DNA from: Sesamum alatum | Taxonomy: Eukaryota > Streptophyta > Magnoliopsida > Lamiales > Pedaliaceae | Assembly: GCA_034509735.1 (NCBI GenBank) | Contig: JACGWO010000002.1 | Span: 49,287,115-49,351,114, forward strand | DNA length: 64,000 bases | Direction of reading: 5' to 3' | Shown: one piece after another, positions 12,945 through 24,470 of the stretch | How positions within the stretch are numbered: position 1 is the first letter of the stretch | Layout: every line of letters starts with the position of its first letter | Program-made: the position numbers and the translations under genes | Notes under the pieces: model-generated | Databases searched by the model: none | Seen by the model: the letters and a program-made list of their open reading frames with translations, nothing else | What the model was told of the DNA's origin: nothing

Positions 12945-13423
12945 GGTTTTGTGTTTTTGCTCCAGAGTTCCATATATAATATTAAAATTGCAAAAGTTCA
13001 ATATAATCCAGAAAAGCATCATCATACTTCAAAGATTACTCTAAAACACGCAAGGAACTCAAAAAACTGACATTGATGAAGCAAAAAACAAGCATTCACC
13101 TCATACTTAGATCAGCATTCTCAAAAATACCAGCATTTTAAAAATTTAAATGAATAAACCAAAACAAGAAAAAACTCAACCTTCGGGACGTCTTCAGGAG
13201 ACACCGGAACCACTTCCGACTGAACACGCGTAGATCTCATCGCCGTGATCGGCGCGCCGACATGCAAAGCTCCAGTGCGGCTCCTCTTTTCCGCTTGCGC
13301 CAAAACCTTAGCTGCGAAGCCACGACTTGGCCTCAGCTTCTCGACACGACTCTCCAGAGATCCAGAGCCAGGATTCGCCACCAATGAGCCGTTAATCAAC
13401 CGCGTCGCCACCACTTGCGCCAT
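8780..13423 (-). CDS. PKP2: Plastidial pyruvate kinase, beta subunit (PKP2 type), 12 exons
   Basis: Coding exons (minus strand, 5' to 3'): 13181-13423, 12164-12451, 11642-11807, 11195-11329, 10926-11036, 10746-10834, 10429-10491, 10098-10273, 9883-9985, 9623-9771, 9276-9384, 8780-8887. They sum to 1740 nt, 579 aa, the length I recall for Arabidopsis PKP2. The start [13 protein letters not shown] and the Ser/Arg-rich first ~65 residues are a plastid transit peptide. Pyruvate kinase signatures follow: [81 protein letters not shown], and the C-terminus [15 protein letters not shown]. The enzyme converts PEP and ADP to pyruvate and ATP in plastids, feeding fatty acid synthesis (established). All introns are GT-AG except intron 2, which has a GC donor. 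The leader has a long (CT)n tract on the sense strand. Confidence 0.95.
11808..12163 (-). other. GC-AG intron (PKP2 intron 2)
   Basis: On the minus strand exon 2 ends GACACCAAG and the intron begins GCAAGTCC; it ends TGGCAG before GGTCCTGAG. Joining there gives LDTKGPEVRSG, the expected uninterrupted pyruvate kinase sequence, whereas no GT in the vicinity keeps it. AAG|GCAAGT is the consensus for the rare GC-AG class spliced by the major spliceosome. Confidence 0.85.
12916..12944. repeat. 29-base T run in PKP2 intron 1
   Basis: An uninterrupted T homopolymer on the plus strand (A on the PKP2 sense strand) lies in the 729-base first intron. It could be the tail of an old retroposed copy or a plain simple repeat; no flanking duplication was noticed. 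Confidence 0.8.
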
Positions 13424-13460
13424 CGCCGCAACAGAAAAGCTCCTTACAAAGATAAATAAA

Positions 13461-13463
<3 letters not shown>

Positions 13464-13500
<37 letters not shown>
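13464..13500. repeat. (GA)n microsatellite in the PKP2 5' leader
   Basis: About 18 GA units on the plus strand, hence (TC)n in the PKP2 transcript about 40 bases upstream of its ATG. Such pyrimidine tracts are common in plant leaders; length polymorphism is expected. Confidence 0.9.
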
Positions 13501-13503
<3 letters not shown>

Positions 13504-13929
13504 GATACAAACAGAAGAGTTGCGAGTATAAATCGAGAGAGAGTTTGGAGAAATCGCCTATTGATTTGGAGGCTGTGTGGGGATTCTCTCGTTTGTATCG
13601 AAACGCGAAGAAAACATGGAAAGACCTCTCCAACTCTCTGTTCTAAAAACAGTTGGGTTTTAGGGGGGCAAATTTGGGATTGTGCTTCTTTTCCTCGGGC
13701 GCGCGGTGTCGTTTTGTTTTGTTTAGGTTGGTGAGCAGTTTTCGGCTACTGCAAAGAACACAAAGATTACCGTGGTCGTCCAGCAACGGGATTAGAGCCC
13801 TTGGGGAAAGGAAGAGGACAAAGTAGGAATAGGCCCGCAAATTTATTGGGCTTGGGCTCTGAAGTTCTAATTGGACCATACGAAACAGAGTTTAATTATT
13901 GATATGGAGGCCCAATCAATTTGAATTAT
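13501..13929. other. PKP2 upstream leader and promoter
   Basis: GC content is raised up to about 13860, consistent with leader and proximal promoter. GGCCCA motifs near 13850 and 13909 (TGGGCTTGGGC, AGGCCCAATC) resemble the site II elements often seen upstream of plant housekeeping genes. No gene is seen. Confidence 0.4.
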
Positions 13930-13934
13930 TTATT

Positions 13935-14270
13935 TAACAAGGGGATGGTTGCTCATAGAAGCTAGAAGGGACAATATCTTGCGCAACGGGACACCGATCA
14001 AGTTGCAAATCACATCATTTAGCGTTGTATTTTGGAATGAGATCAATGTACCCTTCCTAAGTCCCTTGTCTGGGGGTTGATGATATAGACAAGCGTCCAA
14101 CATTAGTTACAAATTGAGAGTTTGAGTAACTTATGAGTCCCAAGACTTTCTCTCCCTAACAATGTGCCTTTTTGAAACAAAACAACTTATACAAACCAAA
14201 ACAGATAATATTTCATGCAACAGGGCACCGATTAAACACAAATCAAATCACATTCATATTTTTTGTTGTT
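13935..14270. repeat. Dispersed repeat, relative of the copies at 25.1-25.5 kb
   Basis: Contains GATGATATAGACAAGCGTCC, then a TGAGAGTTTGAGTAACTTATGAG block and TCTCTCCCTAAC, each matched with substitutions near 25350-25430. The phrase ACAATATCTTGCGCAACGGG has counterparts at 25235-25255 and 25490-25510. No coding or terminal structure is recognised, so the type of element is unknown. Confidence 0.5.
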
Positions 14271-14901
14271 TACATACTTGATTTATATATACAAAAAGAA
14301 TCTTTGAAAAATGTTTTGTTGTGATCGGCACAAATGTTTTGCATTGACTGAGGATTTTTAAAATTATATGAACAAAGACTAACTTACTACTAACATCATT
14401 TCTTGACCTTATTTAACTTTTTTCGTCGGAACGTGTTAGTTTATGACATTTTCATATTAAGTTTGGCTGAGTTCGTGATTCTCGTAATAATTGCACTATA
14501 TTGTATGGTATTTTAAAGGGTGTGATGAAATTGCAATTTTTGTTTTTACAATATTTTTTGGCAATTTTTGTATCAATTTCAAGAAATCCCCTCAATTTTC
14601 ATGTGTAATAGAAATTTCATGGAGGTAAGGTTCAATTTTAGGATAAGCAAAGCATACTAACACTAGGTACCCATTTTTACAGCCTGAATCAAACCTCATT
14701 CTCTCGTCACCACATCAAGTTCACAAGAACTGAAAAACCTACAGAGAGTTCCTCCCTTGACATGGTGGGGCAAAACTATACTGAAAAAATTTTAATTCGG
14801 ACCAGATTTGTTAGAATCAAACTAATCACGTGACAACTGAAGTACACTTGTCATGTGATTGTATGATTATGTCAAAACCTGGCCTGAACAAATTTTTTTG
14901 A
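14271..14901. other. Intergenic between PKP2 promoter and the SLAH 3' end
   Basis: AT-rich; the right-hand part must contain the 3' UTR of the minus-strand anion-channel gene. I see no gene or transposon structure. Confidence 0.5.
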
Positions 14902-17264
14902 CTATTTTGCACTGGAAGCGGACAACTCTTGGTTATTGTAACTCGGAGGACAAACAGAAGCCTCGATGTCTTTGCCATTTGAATTCGAATACTTGAGGTA
15001 GTTTTCCACGTTGCTTTCCGAGCTGCCTGATCTCCGATGATACCATCGTCGAGTCGTTTTAGGTTTCCTGTCACTTATAGCAATCCCAATGTCGTTTGGG
15101 AATAGGTCTCGGAGGATAAAGGCATGGATGATAGTCGTTACAAGCAATGCTGTCACGGTAAGTGTAGCAACAAGGCAGAGGACGACGGTCAAGATTTTGG
15201 TGACTAAGTTTGTTACGACGCTTGAGTATCTGATCGTGGCAATGGCGGCTCCGGTCATCGGGAAAGTGTAAGCCCACCATGCCAATGAGAACCTATAAGT
15301 AGTAATAATGAGGAAACTATGAAAAAAAAAATTCAAATGTAGATAGTGTTGAAGATGTAAGTCCAAAATGTACCTGAAACCTCGGAAGAAATTAACACGA
15401 ACAGCCTGTAAAGAAGAATAATACAAAGTGAGTTATTCTTGTTCAGAACGTAGTTCAAAGTTGTAGTACAGGCAATAATATCAGTCCACATTGTACACTG
15501 TATATCGAGATATTATCGGATGATACAGATGCTAAAACAATCTATGAAGTTAGTAAATTATTACTACTTGTGTAGAGCTTATATAATAAGTTAAGTCTTC
15601 AAGAACTAACCAGTGAGAAATATAGGAACAAGGCGATGAAGTAAGCGATACGGGATCCATAGTCGAACGACCCTTGAATCCGAGCCCATGCCATTGAGGC
15701 AACACTAGGTGCAGCTACAAACAGGAAGAAAACCGGGTGTAGCTCCTTAGGAAGCGTCTCGTTCGTTGGAAGTCTCTGGTAGAGAGTTACAAATAAGACG
15801 GTGTAATGCGCCAATCCAACAGCAAAGAAGAAAACTGGCCCTTCTTTTAGCCCCATCGATGCACCAAGCAAGGCACCAACAAAGTTCCCGACTATCGACA
15901 GATGGTTTGACGGGTTGGCCACCTTTGAAAGCCTCCGTTGTCCTCCTGACATCCACTGACCGTATATCTTAAGCTCTAGGAAAAAAATCGGGGTCATGAG
16001 AATGTACCATAGGGATGCATGCAGAGTTTTAGAAAACGATGGTGGAACCCCGAGTGCTAAGAACAGAAGGGCGATCCAAGGAGCAAAGAAGAAGTTAACA
16101 CGTATTGGGTGGTAATATTCACGACGAACAGCTTCAAAGTAGAATATCACTTTGAGAGCATAGACGGCAGCCACGATCACCACAAGAGCAATAGATATGA
16201 GCCACAGGACGAGATTTACATCCGGGCTCACGTGGAGGAATTTTGTAGATTCAGAGGAGGCCAGCGTTTTCCACATGATGGCTTGGCTGCTAACACCGAG
16301 ACAGATACCAAATGATGAGATGGGGAAGCGTAGAAGGAACGGCCATTGCTTGTCATCCGGAAGTAGTATTTCTTCTGAAGCCTGCAGAAAATCGTTTGCC
16401 GGTCAAGCTAACAGCATAGTTTCTAGTGCTAGACCAGAGGGAAATAAACACTTACTCGTAGTGTATCCAGCTCTGGTCCCTCCAAGGCATCAAAGTATCG
16501 GTCGACTGGTACACTTTCCATTTGGGCAGGCTGCTTAGCCTGGGAACCTTGCTCAGGCTCTTGACGCTTACCACGCAGATTTGATATTTGTCTCTCGAGT
16601 TTACCAGACCACGTCTTGAAAGAATCGTATCTGTTATCTCTCAGCTTTTCAATCCTGGGATTCCTCAGAGGAAGATTGGCAGATTTTCCACTAGTAGTCG
16701 CCTGGTTCAGTACAGAACCTTTAGGCATCGGTTGAGAATAAAAGCGGGCCTGTTTCGTCTGAGCACCAAAGTTTGTGTATGAAGCAGCAGAATTTGGAAG
16801 AGAACTGCCCAAAATAGTCTCAGTGTCCCTGAAGAGAACTCTCTTGGTGTTCTGTATGTGAGCTTCAATGGGAGAGGGCGGCATGCTGAAGGACACAGAA
16901 TGCGTCCTTTGTGACTTAGAAAGACCGGTTTGATCCTCCGCCTCAGCAGCTTCAATTCCCTGACACGATCGTGATAAAAACATCTGTAAGCTGTTTCATC
17001 AGACGTACTGAGTAGACACATGCAACAAAGCTAAGAGGAATTAACGTTTATAGGCACAGATGAGTAGCAGAACAAGGTGTAACTTACGAAAATTGAGGCA
17101 CTCAGAGGATGGAAGCCAGTCGATTGAAGTTGAACCTTCGTGTCATCGTGATCTTTAGGACTATCAAAACCAGCCACCTCATGTGCGGTGATAGCTCTGA
17201 TCAATGACGGAAGTTCTTCAGGGGAATCTTCCCTTGGGGATTGATTTTCGTCGCTGTTCTCCAT
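14902..17264 (-). CDS. SLAH3: S-type anion channel, SLAC1 homologue (SLAH2/SLAH3 type), 5 coding exons
   Basis: Coding exons (minus strand, 5' to 3'): 17088-17264, 16456-16959, 15611-16381, 15374-15405 (32 nt), 14902-15292; total 1875 nt, 624 aa. Residues 1-235 are a hydrophilic, Ser-rich N-terminus (MENSDENQSP..., later SQRTHSVSFSMPPSP), the usual phosphorylation region in this family. From about residue 240 come the tightly packed membrane segments of the SLAC1/TehA fold (PISSFGICLGVSSQ, FFFAPWIALLFLALGVPPS, SKVANPSNHLSIVGNFVGA, FSLAWWAYTFPMTGAAIATI), then a hydrophilic C-terminus ending in QELSASSAK. These channels carry nitrate and chloride across the plasma membrane, gated by kinases (established). 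The long N-terminus and sequence favour SLAH2/SLAH3 over SLAC1 or SLAH1; the choice between SLAH2 and SLAH3 is not certain. A further non-coding leader exon is likely (see its own entry). Confidence 0.93.
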
Positions 17265-17640
17265 AACAATTCAGTCGTACCTAATAGCGTTTACAATTCG
17301 ATCAGATGGGATTCTACAATACTTGACTAGAGAATAGAACAGAATAGCTTGGACGTAGTGAGCTATATGGATGTCGAGGAAATTCCTCTTCTATTACAAT
17401 GCATTCAGCACAAGAACTGAGACAACAAACTGTACATCTTAACAAACAGAAGAACAAGCTTACCTCAGAACTCCTACTTCTTCGCTGATTCCTGATTGTT
17501 GGAAGCAATTCAGATCTTTAATGGTAGAAGCAATCAAGAAATAAGGATCAATGCACGGAACGGTGGCTTCTTGATAAGCCAACCAGATGAAAGAAAACCA
17601 CAGTTGAGAGTCTAATTCCAGGACACATTTATTCCATATA
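17265..17640 (-). other. SLAH gene non-coding leader exon and 5' intron
   Basis: On the minus strand GGAGTTCTGAG|GTAAGC (donor at 17465/17464) and CTATTAG|GTACGACTG just before the ATG imply a leader intron of about 190 bases. A (TA)n tract at about 17639-17650 sits where a TATA box would give a start near 17610. Splice sites are read from motifs only. Confidence 0.5.
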
Positions 17641-17650
17641 TATATATATT

Positions 17651-19130
17651 GTAGGAACCAATACGTAAGTCATGTAAATGTGTACAGAACAGCTGCCCTC
17701 AACGACAACGACACAAATTCAACACGAAAACGACACCAAACCAGGAAATATGAAGGTGTGGCTAATTTAAATAAAAATCAATGGTAGGTGAGCCAAGCAG
17801 CTACAGCATTGGAACACCTTGTCTTCACATTAGTTCTTTTTTTTATAGGTTTGACCAATTGTAATAGACAACTAATAACCAGGATAATGACAACGTCTAA
17901 TTAATCAAGGATGAAAACAACTGCTCAAGAAATTCTAGATTAATCAAGCAGTAAGATTCAACAAAAGAGAAAAGGACCTCTACGGCTTTAACTTTATCAC
18001 CGTAAGTATTTAACACGAACTGTCATTCAACAGAGAACGAAAAGCAACACTGGAACTAAGAGAATTATCAAGAATTTAGTGAAAAAGTAAAGCTACAATG
18101 TTTCAAAAAATGAATTTGCTGCAGCAAACAAATCACAAAGTCACCTTTGACATGGATATTTTTATATAGACGGGCCAATGCAGCCGCGATGTTTCTTAAA
18201 TTTTCTTTTCCTTTTTTGGCTGTGAAAGAGCGAACGATGCAGATTCTCGACAACAATTAAGTCTCCAGAGTTTTCCAAACAATTTTTTTCCTTAACCAGA
18301 GGTTTCCAGGTCAAACAAATGATTAAGTACTAGACATGCAGCTAATTATCAAAGGATAACGACGACATCACACGATTTAATACAGTTCACAGGATGCAAA
18401 TAAAAAACATCGAGTCCACAGGTTATACGCCCTGATATTTTTGAGCTCCTAATAGAAAATATTAAGGTAGAGATTAGCACAAATACAATGATTAACACAA
18501 CATTATCATCCAAGTATTTGTCAAACCACATTGAAAGCTACCTCACAAGCAAATCTTCCTGTGACTAAATCAAACTCAAACTCTATAAAAAACAAGTGGT
18601 TTCTTGAGAGTTATTACCTCATAGAAATGGAAGGATCAAGGCATCTTCCCACCGTCCGTTCTCGGGACCCTTTTAAAACAGAGTCATGTCAGTATCAACA
18701 TCATACAACCACATCATTAAGTCAAACATGCTAGCCATCAAAAACACACACACTTATTTACATATATACACACACATGAGCGTGTTAGTGTGTGAAAATG
18801 TATCCGTAGAGAGACAACCAAGAAAGTCCCACAAACAGCAAAGTTTCAAAGTACATATCTACGTTGTTGTATACATACAGACAGCCACGGTGAGATGATC
18901 GACGACGAAATCTAAAATTTTCTTGAAATGAAAATATTCAATAAAAATAGCCGCCTTACTTTCTTCACACTTTTCCCTTTCCGGGCCATCAAGAAATCCA
19001 GAAAATCCGTGAAAAATCAAAACTTTAATCACTAGATTAAGCCTAAAATCAAGGAGGGTCTTGTTCTTTGAGCCAATACAATAACAAGATCTGCACGAAA
19101 TGTGAAGAAAAAGCAAGCCCACCATAACGC
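17651..19130. other. Upstream region of the SLAH gene, nothing recognised
   Basis: Moderately AT-rich DNA with several short open frames in all phases but none with family signatures or compositional support. Part of it may belong to longer leader variants of the SLAH gene. Confidence 0.4.
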
Positions 19131-19724
19131 GACGGGGATTCAGCTGTTTTACTTAATAATGAGTAGATAGTATTCAAGAAGCTGCATCTCTACTCAAGAA
19201 AAAGAAGACTTTTTGCTCTGTTTTCTTTTCCTTGATGGGTTAGAGCAAATGCAAGCGCATTATAGCATTGTTTCCATGACTACATTGTTGTGCTAATTAC
19301 TAGTGTTAGACCTAATACATAAGAAGGAACATCAACAACTTTGCATGAGAAGACATGATCAAGATTTCGTCTTTTTGATTTGGCTGTTGATAGAATGATG
19401 TTAGGATATTGGAGTAGTAAAGTGAGGAAGTTGACATTGTTGCTTCTCTCATCATGCCATCTTTACCTAATAATAATCAACTTTCATTTTTATAAATTCA
19501 TGTTATAACTTATATTGTAGTTTATATAAAATTTAAATTATTATAGAGTAAAAATTTTATATATGTGACTTCGTTTTTTTTTTTTCTTAAGAGGGAAAAC
19601 CGTATATTGTGTAGTCAACTGTATGTTATAATAGAAAATATATCATATATATGGAGTATATATGTAAAAAGTAGTTGAAAAGAAAATTGTGATTCTTCAC
19701 AAATAAGTTTTCAACATTATTGAT

Positions 19725-20090
19725 GGTAACAAGATCAATCCGTATTTGTAATTATCGAATTATTTTCGGTCATTTATGTAATTATTGAATTACCTCCGGT
19801 TATTTATTATATTTATTAGTTAGTGGTGTTATGCAATTACCGAATTACCCCCAGTTATTAAATTTACTTGTTAGATAGGAGTTGGTTGGGGATGAAATTG
19901 TCTTTACCCCCTCCTGATTTGTTTAGTATAAATAGGTCATCAATTCATTGTAAAAAGGGACCTTTTTTAGAAGAGAAATAAAAAGAGAAAAGTTTCAAGT
20001 TCTTGACTTGAGATGTGTAAGTGTGTTTCGATCATATATTTCTCAAATTTTAACCTATCAATTATTTAGTCGTGCTATAAATGTAAAATA
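19725..20090 (+). mobile_element. Possible solo LTR or TRIM remnant
   Basis: A stretch with internal reiteration (GTAATTATTGAATTACCTCC-like phrases three times at about 19745-19850), then GTATAAATAGG (a TATA-box-like motif at 19926) and an RNA-leader-like segment is laid out like an LTR promoter. No TG...CA ends, target duplication, primer-binding site or coding domain was identified, so this is a weak call. Confidence 0.3.
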
Positions 20091-20419
20091 TATTAAATTT
20101 TAAAAATAAATAAATGCTAGTTGCAGTGATACCCTGTCTGTATAGATGATACTCTTCATTTATAATATTTTATTTTAATAATCTTTTTCAAAAACACAAG
20201 TGATAAATTGCCATTGTGTCGTGAATTGGGCCTTCTCATAAGCCCAATATATATTTGGGCCACAGATGATGGTCCTTAAATCCCTTAACCCTTAATCAAA
20301 TTGGGCCTCCTCACATCGTTTCATGGGCCGACTCATGAGTCAATGTGCTTTTACTTCATTTTAGGAAATTGAAAACAAGATTATGGATATTTGGTCTTAT
20401 TGCGATTTCCTATTTATAT
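20091..20419. other. Intergenic, no gene seen
   Basis: Contains several GGGCC/GGCCC motifs at 20230-20330 (CATAAGCCCAATATAT, TTGGGCCTCC) but no coding frame or repeat structure I can define. Confidence 0.4.
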
Positions 20420-20620
20420 TGAAACGCTGATTATATAATTACATGAATATTTCAATAAATAAATAATCAGTAGGTCGATCAATAAGTTAATATAATAAAA
20501 AATAATTAAATAAATTACAACAAACTCATATTAAGTAAATCAAATATTCACACGTCTGGTAAGAATCGAACCCATTACCTTAAATTATTGATTAGACTGA
20601 ATTGTGATTTGAAAAGATGG
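20420..20620 (-). mobile_element. Possible tRNA-derived SINE (family 2)
   Basis: Read on the minus strand, GGGTTCGATTCTTACC resembles a Pol III B box, preceded by a weak A-box-like segment. The adjoining body shares the phrase ACAAACTCATAT with the candidate at 24290-24470, where it stands at the same distance from the B box. No clear target duplication was found. Confidence 0.35.
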
Positions 20621-20926
20621 GCATCTTGGTGACAAATTAAAAGCAATAAAAAATCACTATTAGGTGGTGGGAAATGAATATTCCTTCCATAAATAGGAAT
20701 TTCCACATACAAATTGCTATTCATAAACATGAGTCAGACCAGCTTTAGGATTGAAAATAGACCAACAACTCTAACCTATTCCCTAAAGCCAAAAACTCAC
20801 TCAATTTCTACTAAAAGATAGTTGGGGGATAGCACATCAACCTACAAGAATTGACAAGCCTTTATCAAAACCATACAATGACCAACAACACATTGGTCTA
20901 GTGATTAAGTTGCTGATCTTCTATTT

Positions 20927-21879
20927 GCATGTTACTGAGTTCTAACTTTATTGAGCACGTAAAGCTTGTCATTTTAAATTTGGCGATAACCAACTTATAA
21001 CATTTGATCCAGCATATTACGTATTCGAACTTTAAACAAAATGTCAAACTCATTGCATGTCATGAGTTGCCGAACTCTAGTGAGAACGTAAAGCTTGTCG
21101 TTTTAGGTTGGGTAAATTATAGCCACCTCCCCTGAGGTTTGTCATAATTACAAATATCCCCTTGAGGTTTGTAATTTTTAACCAAAGACCTGAAATTGAC
21201 CATTTTGCTCTTAAATTTTTTATTAAAATTATAGAAAAATCAGTCGAAGAAAATTGCATTACTGTTCCTCTGTGTAAAAAACTTAAGAAACATCTCCTTC
21301 CGCATTGTAGTCCAATAAAATTTTAAAAATTAAATAAAAAATAATTCAGTGCATAAGAGCATTTTGGTCAATTCAATCATAAAAATGGATGGAAATGGGT
21401 TATTTGTCAGACGGTTACAAACCTCAGGGGGTATTTGTAATTTCTCAAACAATGAGGGGGTATTTGTAATTATGCCAAACCTCAGGGGAAGTAGCTGTAA
21501 TTTACCCTTTTAGGTTTGACGATAGCCAACTTATAACATTTGATCCAGCACGTCACGAATTCGAACTTTATTCAAAACATCAATTTCACTGCATGTCATA
21601 AGTTCAAACTTTAAGGAGAACGTAAAGCTTGTCATTTTAAGTTTGACAATAATCAACTTATAACATTTGATCCAGCATATCACGAATTCGAACTTTATTC
21701 GAAACGTTAAACTCGTTGCATGTCACGAGTTTCGACTTTACTGAGAACGTAAAGCTTGTCATTTTAAGTTTAACGATAATCAACTTATAACATTTGATCC
21801 AGCATTTTACGAATTCGAACCATATTCAAAACGTCAAACTCATTCGTCTATGTTGGCGACAACCAGCTTATAACATTTG
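20927..21879. repeat. Tandem array of ~127-bp units (four plus a partial)
   Basis: Units start at 20927, 21055, 21591 and 21718, each beginning GCATGT and running through GAACGTAAAGCTTGTC, AACTTATAACATTTGATCC and an ATTCGAACTTTA-like stretch; a partial fifth follows 21844. The second unit is split by the 398-bp MITE at 21110. Just left of the array, TTGGTCTAGTGATTAAG (20893-20909) resembles a tRNA A box, so the unit may come from a SINE head; that origin is inference. Confidence 0.85.
21110..21507. mobile_element. 398-bp Mutator-like MITE, perfect 9-bp TSD (GGGTAAATTA family)
   Basis: The left end GGGTAAATTATAGCCACC and the complement of the right end, GGGTAAATTACAGCTACTT, match and continue for about 90 bases of imperfect TIR (TGAGGTTTG, CATAATTACAAATA). 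Flanks are TTTTAGGTT at 21101-21109 and 21508-21516. The other array units show the empty site as a single TTTTAAGTT, confirming both ends and the duplication. Confidence 0.93.
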
Positions 21880-22329
21880 ATCTAAAGAAAACTAAACTTA
21901 TTTAAGTTTGAAGAATATCCAATACAAGTAATAAGATTCTTTTAATTGAGAAAAATATTTACAGACAATTTAACTCGCCTAATTTTTTTCATGCATAAAG
22001 AGAAAGAGGGGCCCACATAATGCATTAGTCAAAACTTAGCACATCATAAAAGCTAGATCAACCATTGTAATTAATTAGGAGTAAGAAAGAATTAAAGAAA
22101 GGTAGTTAGTACAAATTAAAAGAGACAAAAGAAGGGAAAATAAAGAAAAAGGTGTGAATTGTGGCTTTCATGTGGCCTTTAAAAGTTTTGGGAGCTTGAT
22201 TTGATACTTGCTTTTTGGACCACTGTTTCCCCTAACCCCTATATACTTGTTGTGTGTGTTTTTCTAGCTTTTTAGTTTTGACCTACTTGCTTGCCCCATT
22301 CTCCTTTGTGTGTGTATGCATGTTTGTGT
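21880..22329. other. Intergenic, no gene seen
   Basis: AT-rich with an A/G-rich patch around 22070-22150. No coding or transposon structure recognised. Confidence 0.45.
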
Positions 22330-22660
22330 GCGCGGGGTCTGGGGTTATGATGGTAAACGATTCGAGTTGAGTCAAATACATCATTATTCAAATTTATTTG
22401 AATTAATATCAAGGTTGAAAAGTTATGTTTGAATTTGATTTGATTATTGCTCTAATCGAGTTCAAACGAGCTTTAATTAGATCAAACATGAGTCGAGTTC
22501 TAGTAATTTGATTTTTTTAGTCTGTTTTATTATTTTGCACCGTTCGAATCAAGCTCGAGTCGGGCTTAAAAGCTTCTCGAACAAAAAAATTTGATTTGTT
22601 AAATTTAACAAATCGAATTCAAACGAACTTTTATCGATCACTTCCAACCGAGCATCTAGC
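22330..22660. repeat. Dispersed repeat rich in TCGAG/GAGCT, relative of 58.2-58.5 kb
   Basis: Multiple TCGAGTT, CAAACGAGC, AATCAAGCTCGAGTC and AAATTTAACAAATCGA phrases recur in the same order at 58215-58500. The type of element is not known and it has no visible coding capacity. Confidence 0.55.
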
Positions 22661-23136
22661 AGATTGATTTAGATTTTAGCTGTAGGGGTGGGGGTATATT
22701 TGTATTATTGTTAACTTGAGGGACCAGTAGGCAATTCCTTGCTGGGCCAGAACTATCCAACTCAAAGTTTGGACAATACCTGAGTTGCCCACAGAAGCAC
22801 ATGGAGTTGGCAAATCTCAACCATGTGTTTGAATTTTATTTTTATTTTTTGTAAAGTATTTTTCTTGTCTAATTCTAGCTTGAGCAACATAATTAGATAT
22901 TTTTTGTCGGTGCTAACCGATATAAAATGTGTAAGAAGGCTGGATTATACTATCACACCCCAAGGTCGGACAGAATTATCGGCCTTATCCAGGACCTGAT
23001 AAACTATTAGTGTATTATTTTTTATAGTAAACCATGAATAAGAGTAAATTGAAGGCAAAGTTTTATCAAGCCTTGTAAACGATCCCTGAATCATTTTTAG
23101 GTATCAAACATATATCTAGTTCTAATTCATTTTGTA

Positions 23137-23606
23137 GGGTAAGTACAATGAGTTCCCCTGATATTTGGCATAATTATAAATATTCTCTCGTTGTTGGAGA
23201 AATTATCAATACTCTCTGATTTTGATGATCGTCCAACAACTAGTCCAATTCGTAGTCTCCGTTAGCTTTCCATCTATTTCTTTGCGGTGAACTGGCCAAA
23301 ATGCCTTTATGGACTATATATGTATTATAATTTTATTTATTTTTAAAAAAACATTAAAAGTATTTTATGGACTAAGTGGATAAATTTTTATAACTCTCTA
23401 AATTTATCCATCCATCTCGTCCTTTTTTTAATATAAATTTTCCAATTTTTTCTGAGAAATAAAATAAGAACAAGTTGACAATTTCATGCCTCCATCGAAA
23501 TATTACATAATTTCGTCAAACGTCAAGTGGTATTAGTAAATTTTTAACCAAAAATGAAGTACTTGTAATTATGTCTAACCTCGAAGAAGCTCATTGTAAT
23601 TTATCC
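23137..23606. mobile_element. Degenerate MITE of the GGGTAAATTA family
   Basis: Starts GGGTAAGTACAATGAG..., with CCCCTGATATTTGGCATAAT next to it. It ends with the complementary AAGCTCATTGTAATTTATCC. Spacing and arms match the 21110 element but with many substitutions; no clear 9-bp duplication remains. Confidence 0.7.
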
Positions 23607-24289
23607 TTTTTTTATGACTCCATTTCTAATAAATTCTTAGACTTTTTCCTTTTAGATAATTATATAATTAATACTTTTTTATTTATTTTCTATTAAATTC
23701 AACATTTGTGAAATTCAAGATATTATGATAGATGAAGGTGTTTATGTCTATCCTAAAGAATACTCCTTTTGATTGAAGTCAACAAGGAAATGTGAATGTG
23801 AATGCACAATGGCTGCAATTTTCCATACAAGCAAGATTGGCCTTGTCGGATTGTACAAAATCTACAAGATGGGAAAATGATAAACTACAATTATTAATAT
23901 TATTGTTATTATGAATATTTTGGATATTAAATTCATCATACTTTTTTCCAGATAGCAGAAAATAATATTTATTTTTAAAAATAAAAATTTTATTATTTTT
24001 TTAGTACTATCTCATTGAAGTAATAATTTAATTCGACTAATTATCAACCAGTATATTTAATGCCATAATACTTTTAATTTTCATTTAGAACGACGTTAGA
24101 TCCTTGTGAGAGCTTTCAATTTAAAAATAATAAGATTAATCCCGGTGAGATTTAATTAAATTTAAATTACATATCCATAAACGAGTATTGGAACGGGAAT
24201 ATTAATTAAAAATTTATTGCCAAAATATAATCTCTCTCTCCTTTTTGGTACTTAAATGATTATATTAATATCAAATTATTGAGCAATAC
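23607..24289. other. AT-rich intergenic, nothing recognised
   Basis: No coding frame or repeat termini noticed. Confidence 0.4.
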
Positions 24290-24470
24290 AATTTCGTCAA
24301 TACACCAATATATAATCAATACATTCATATAATAAGAAACAATGAATAAAGTATAATAAATTCGCATAAAAGTAAGACAAACTCATATAACTGGTGGGAT
24401 TCGAATACACAATCTCTCTTTTTTTTCATGAGATTTTAACCTTAACTACTAAATTAAAACATCACTGATC
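24290..24470 (-). mobile_element. Possible tRNA-derived SINE (family 2)
   Basis: On the minus strand TTTAGTAGTTAAGGTTAAAA (A-box-like) is followed about 40 bases on by TGTATTCGAATCCCACC (B-box-like), then a body containing ATATGAGTTTGTCTTAC, similar to the 20420 candidate. Target duplication not found. Confidence 0.4.
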
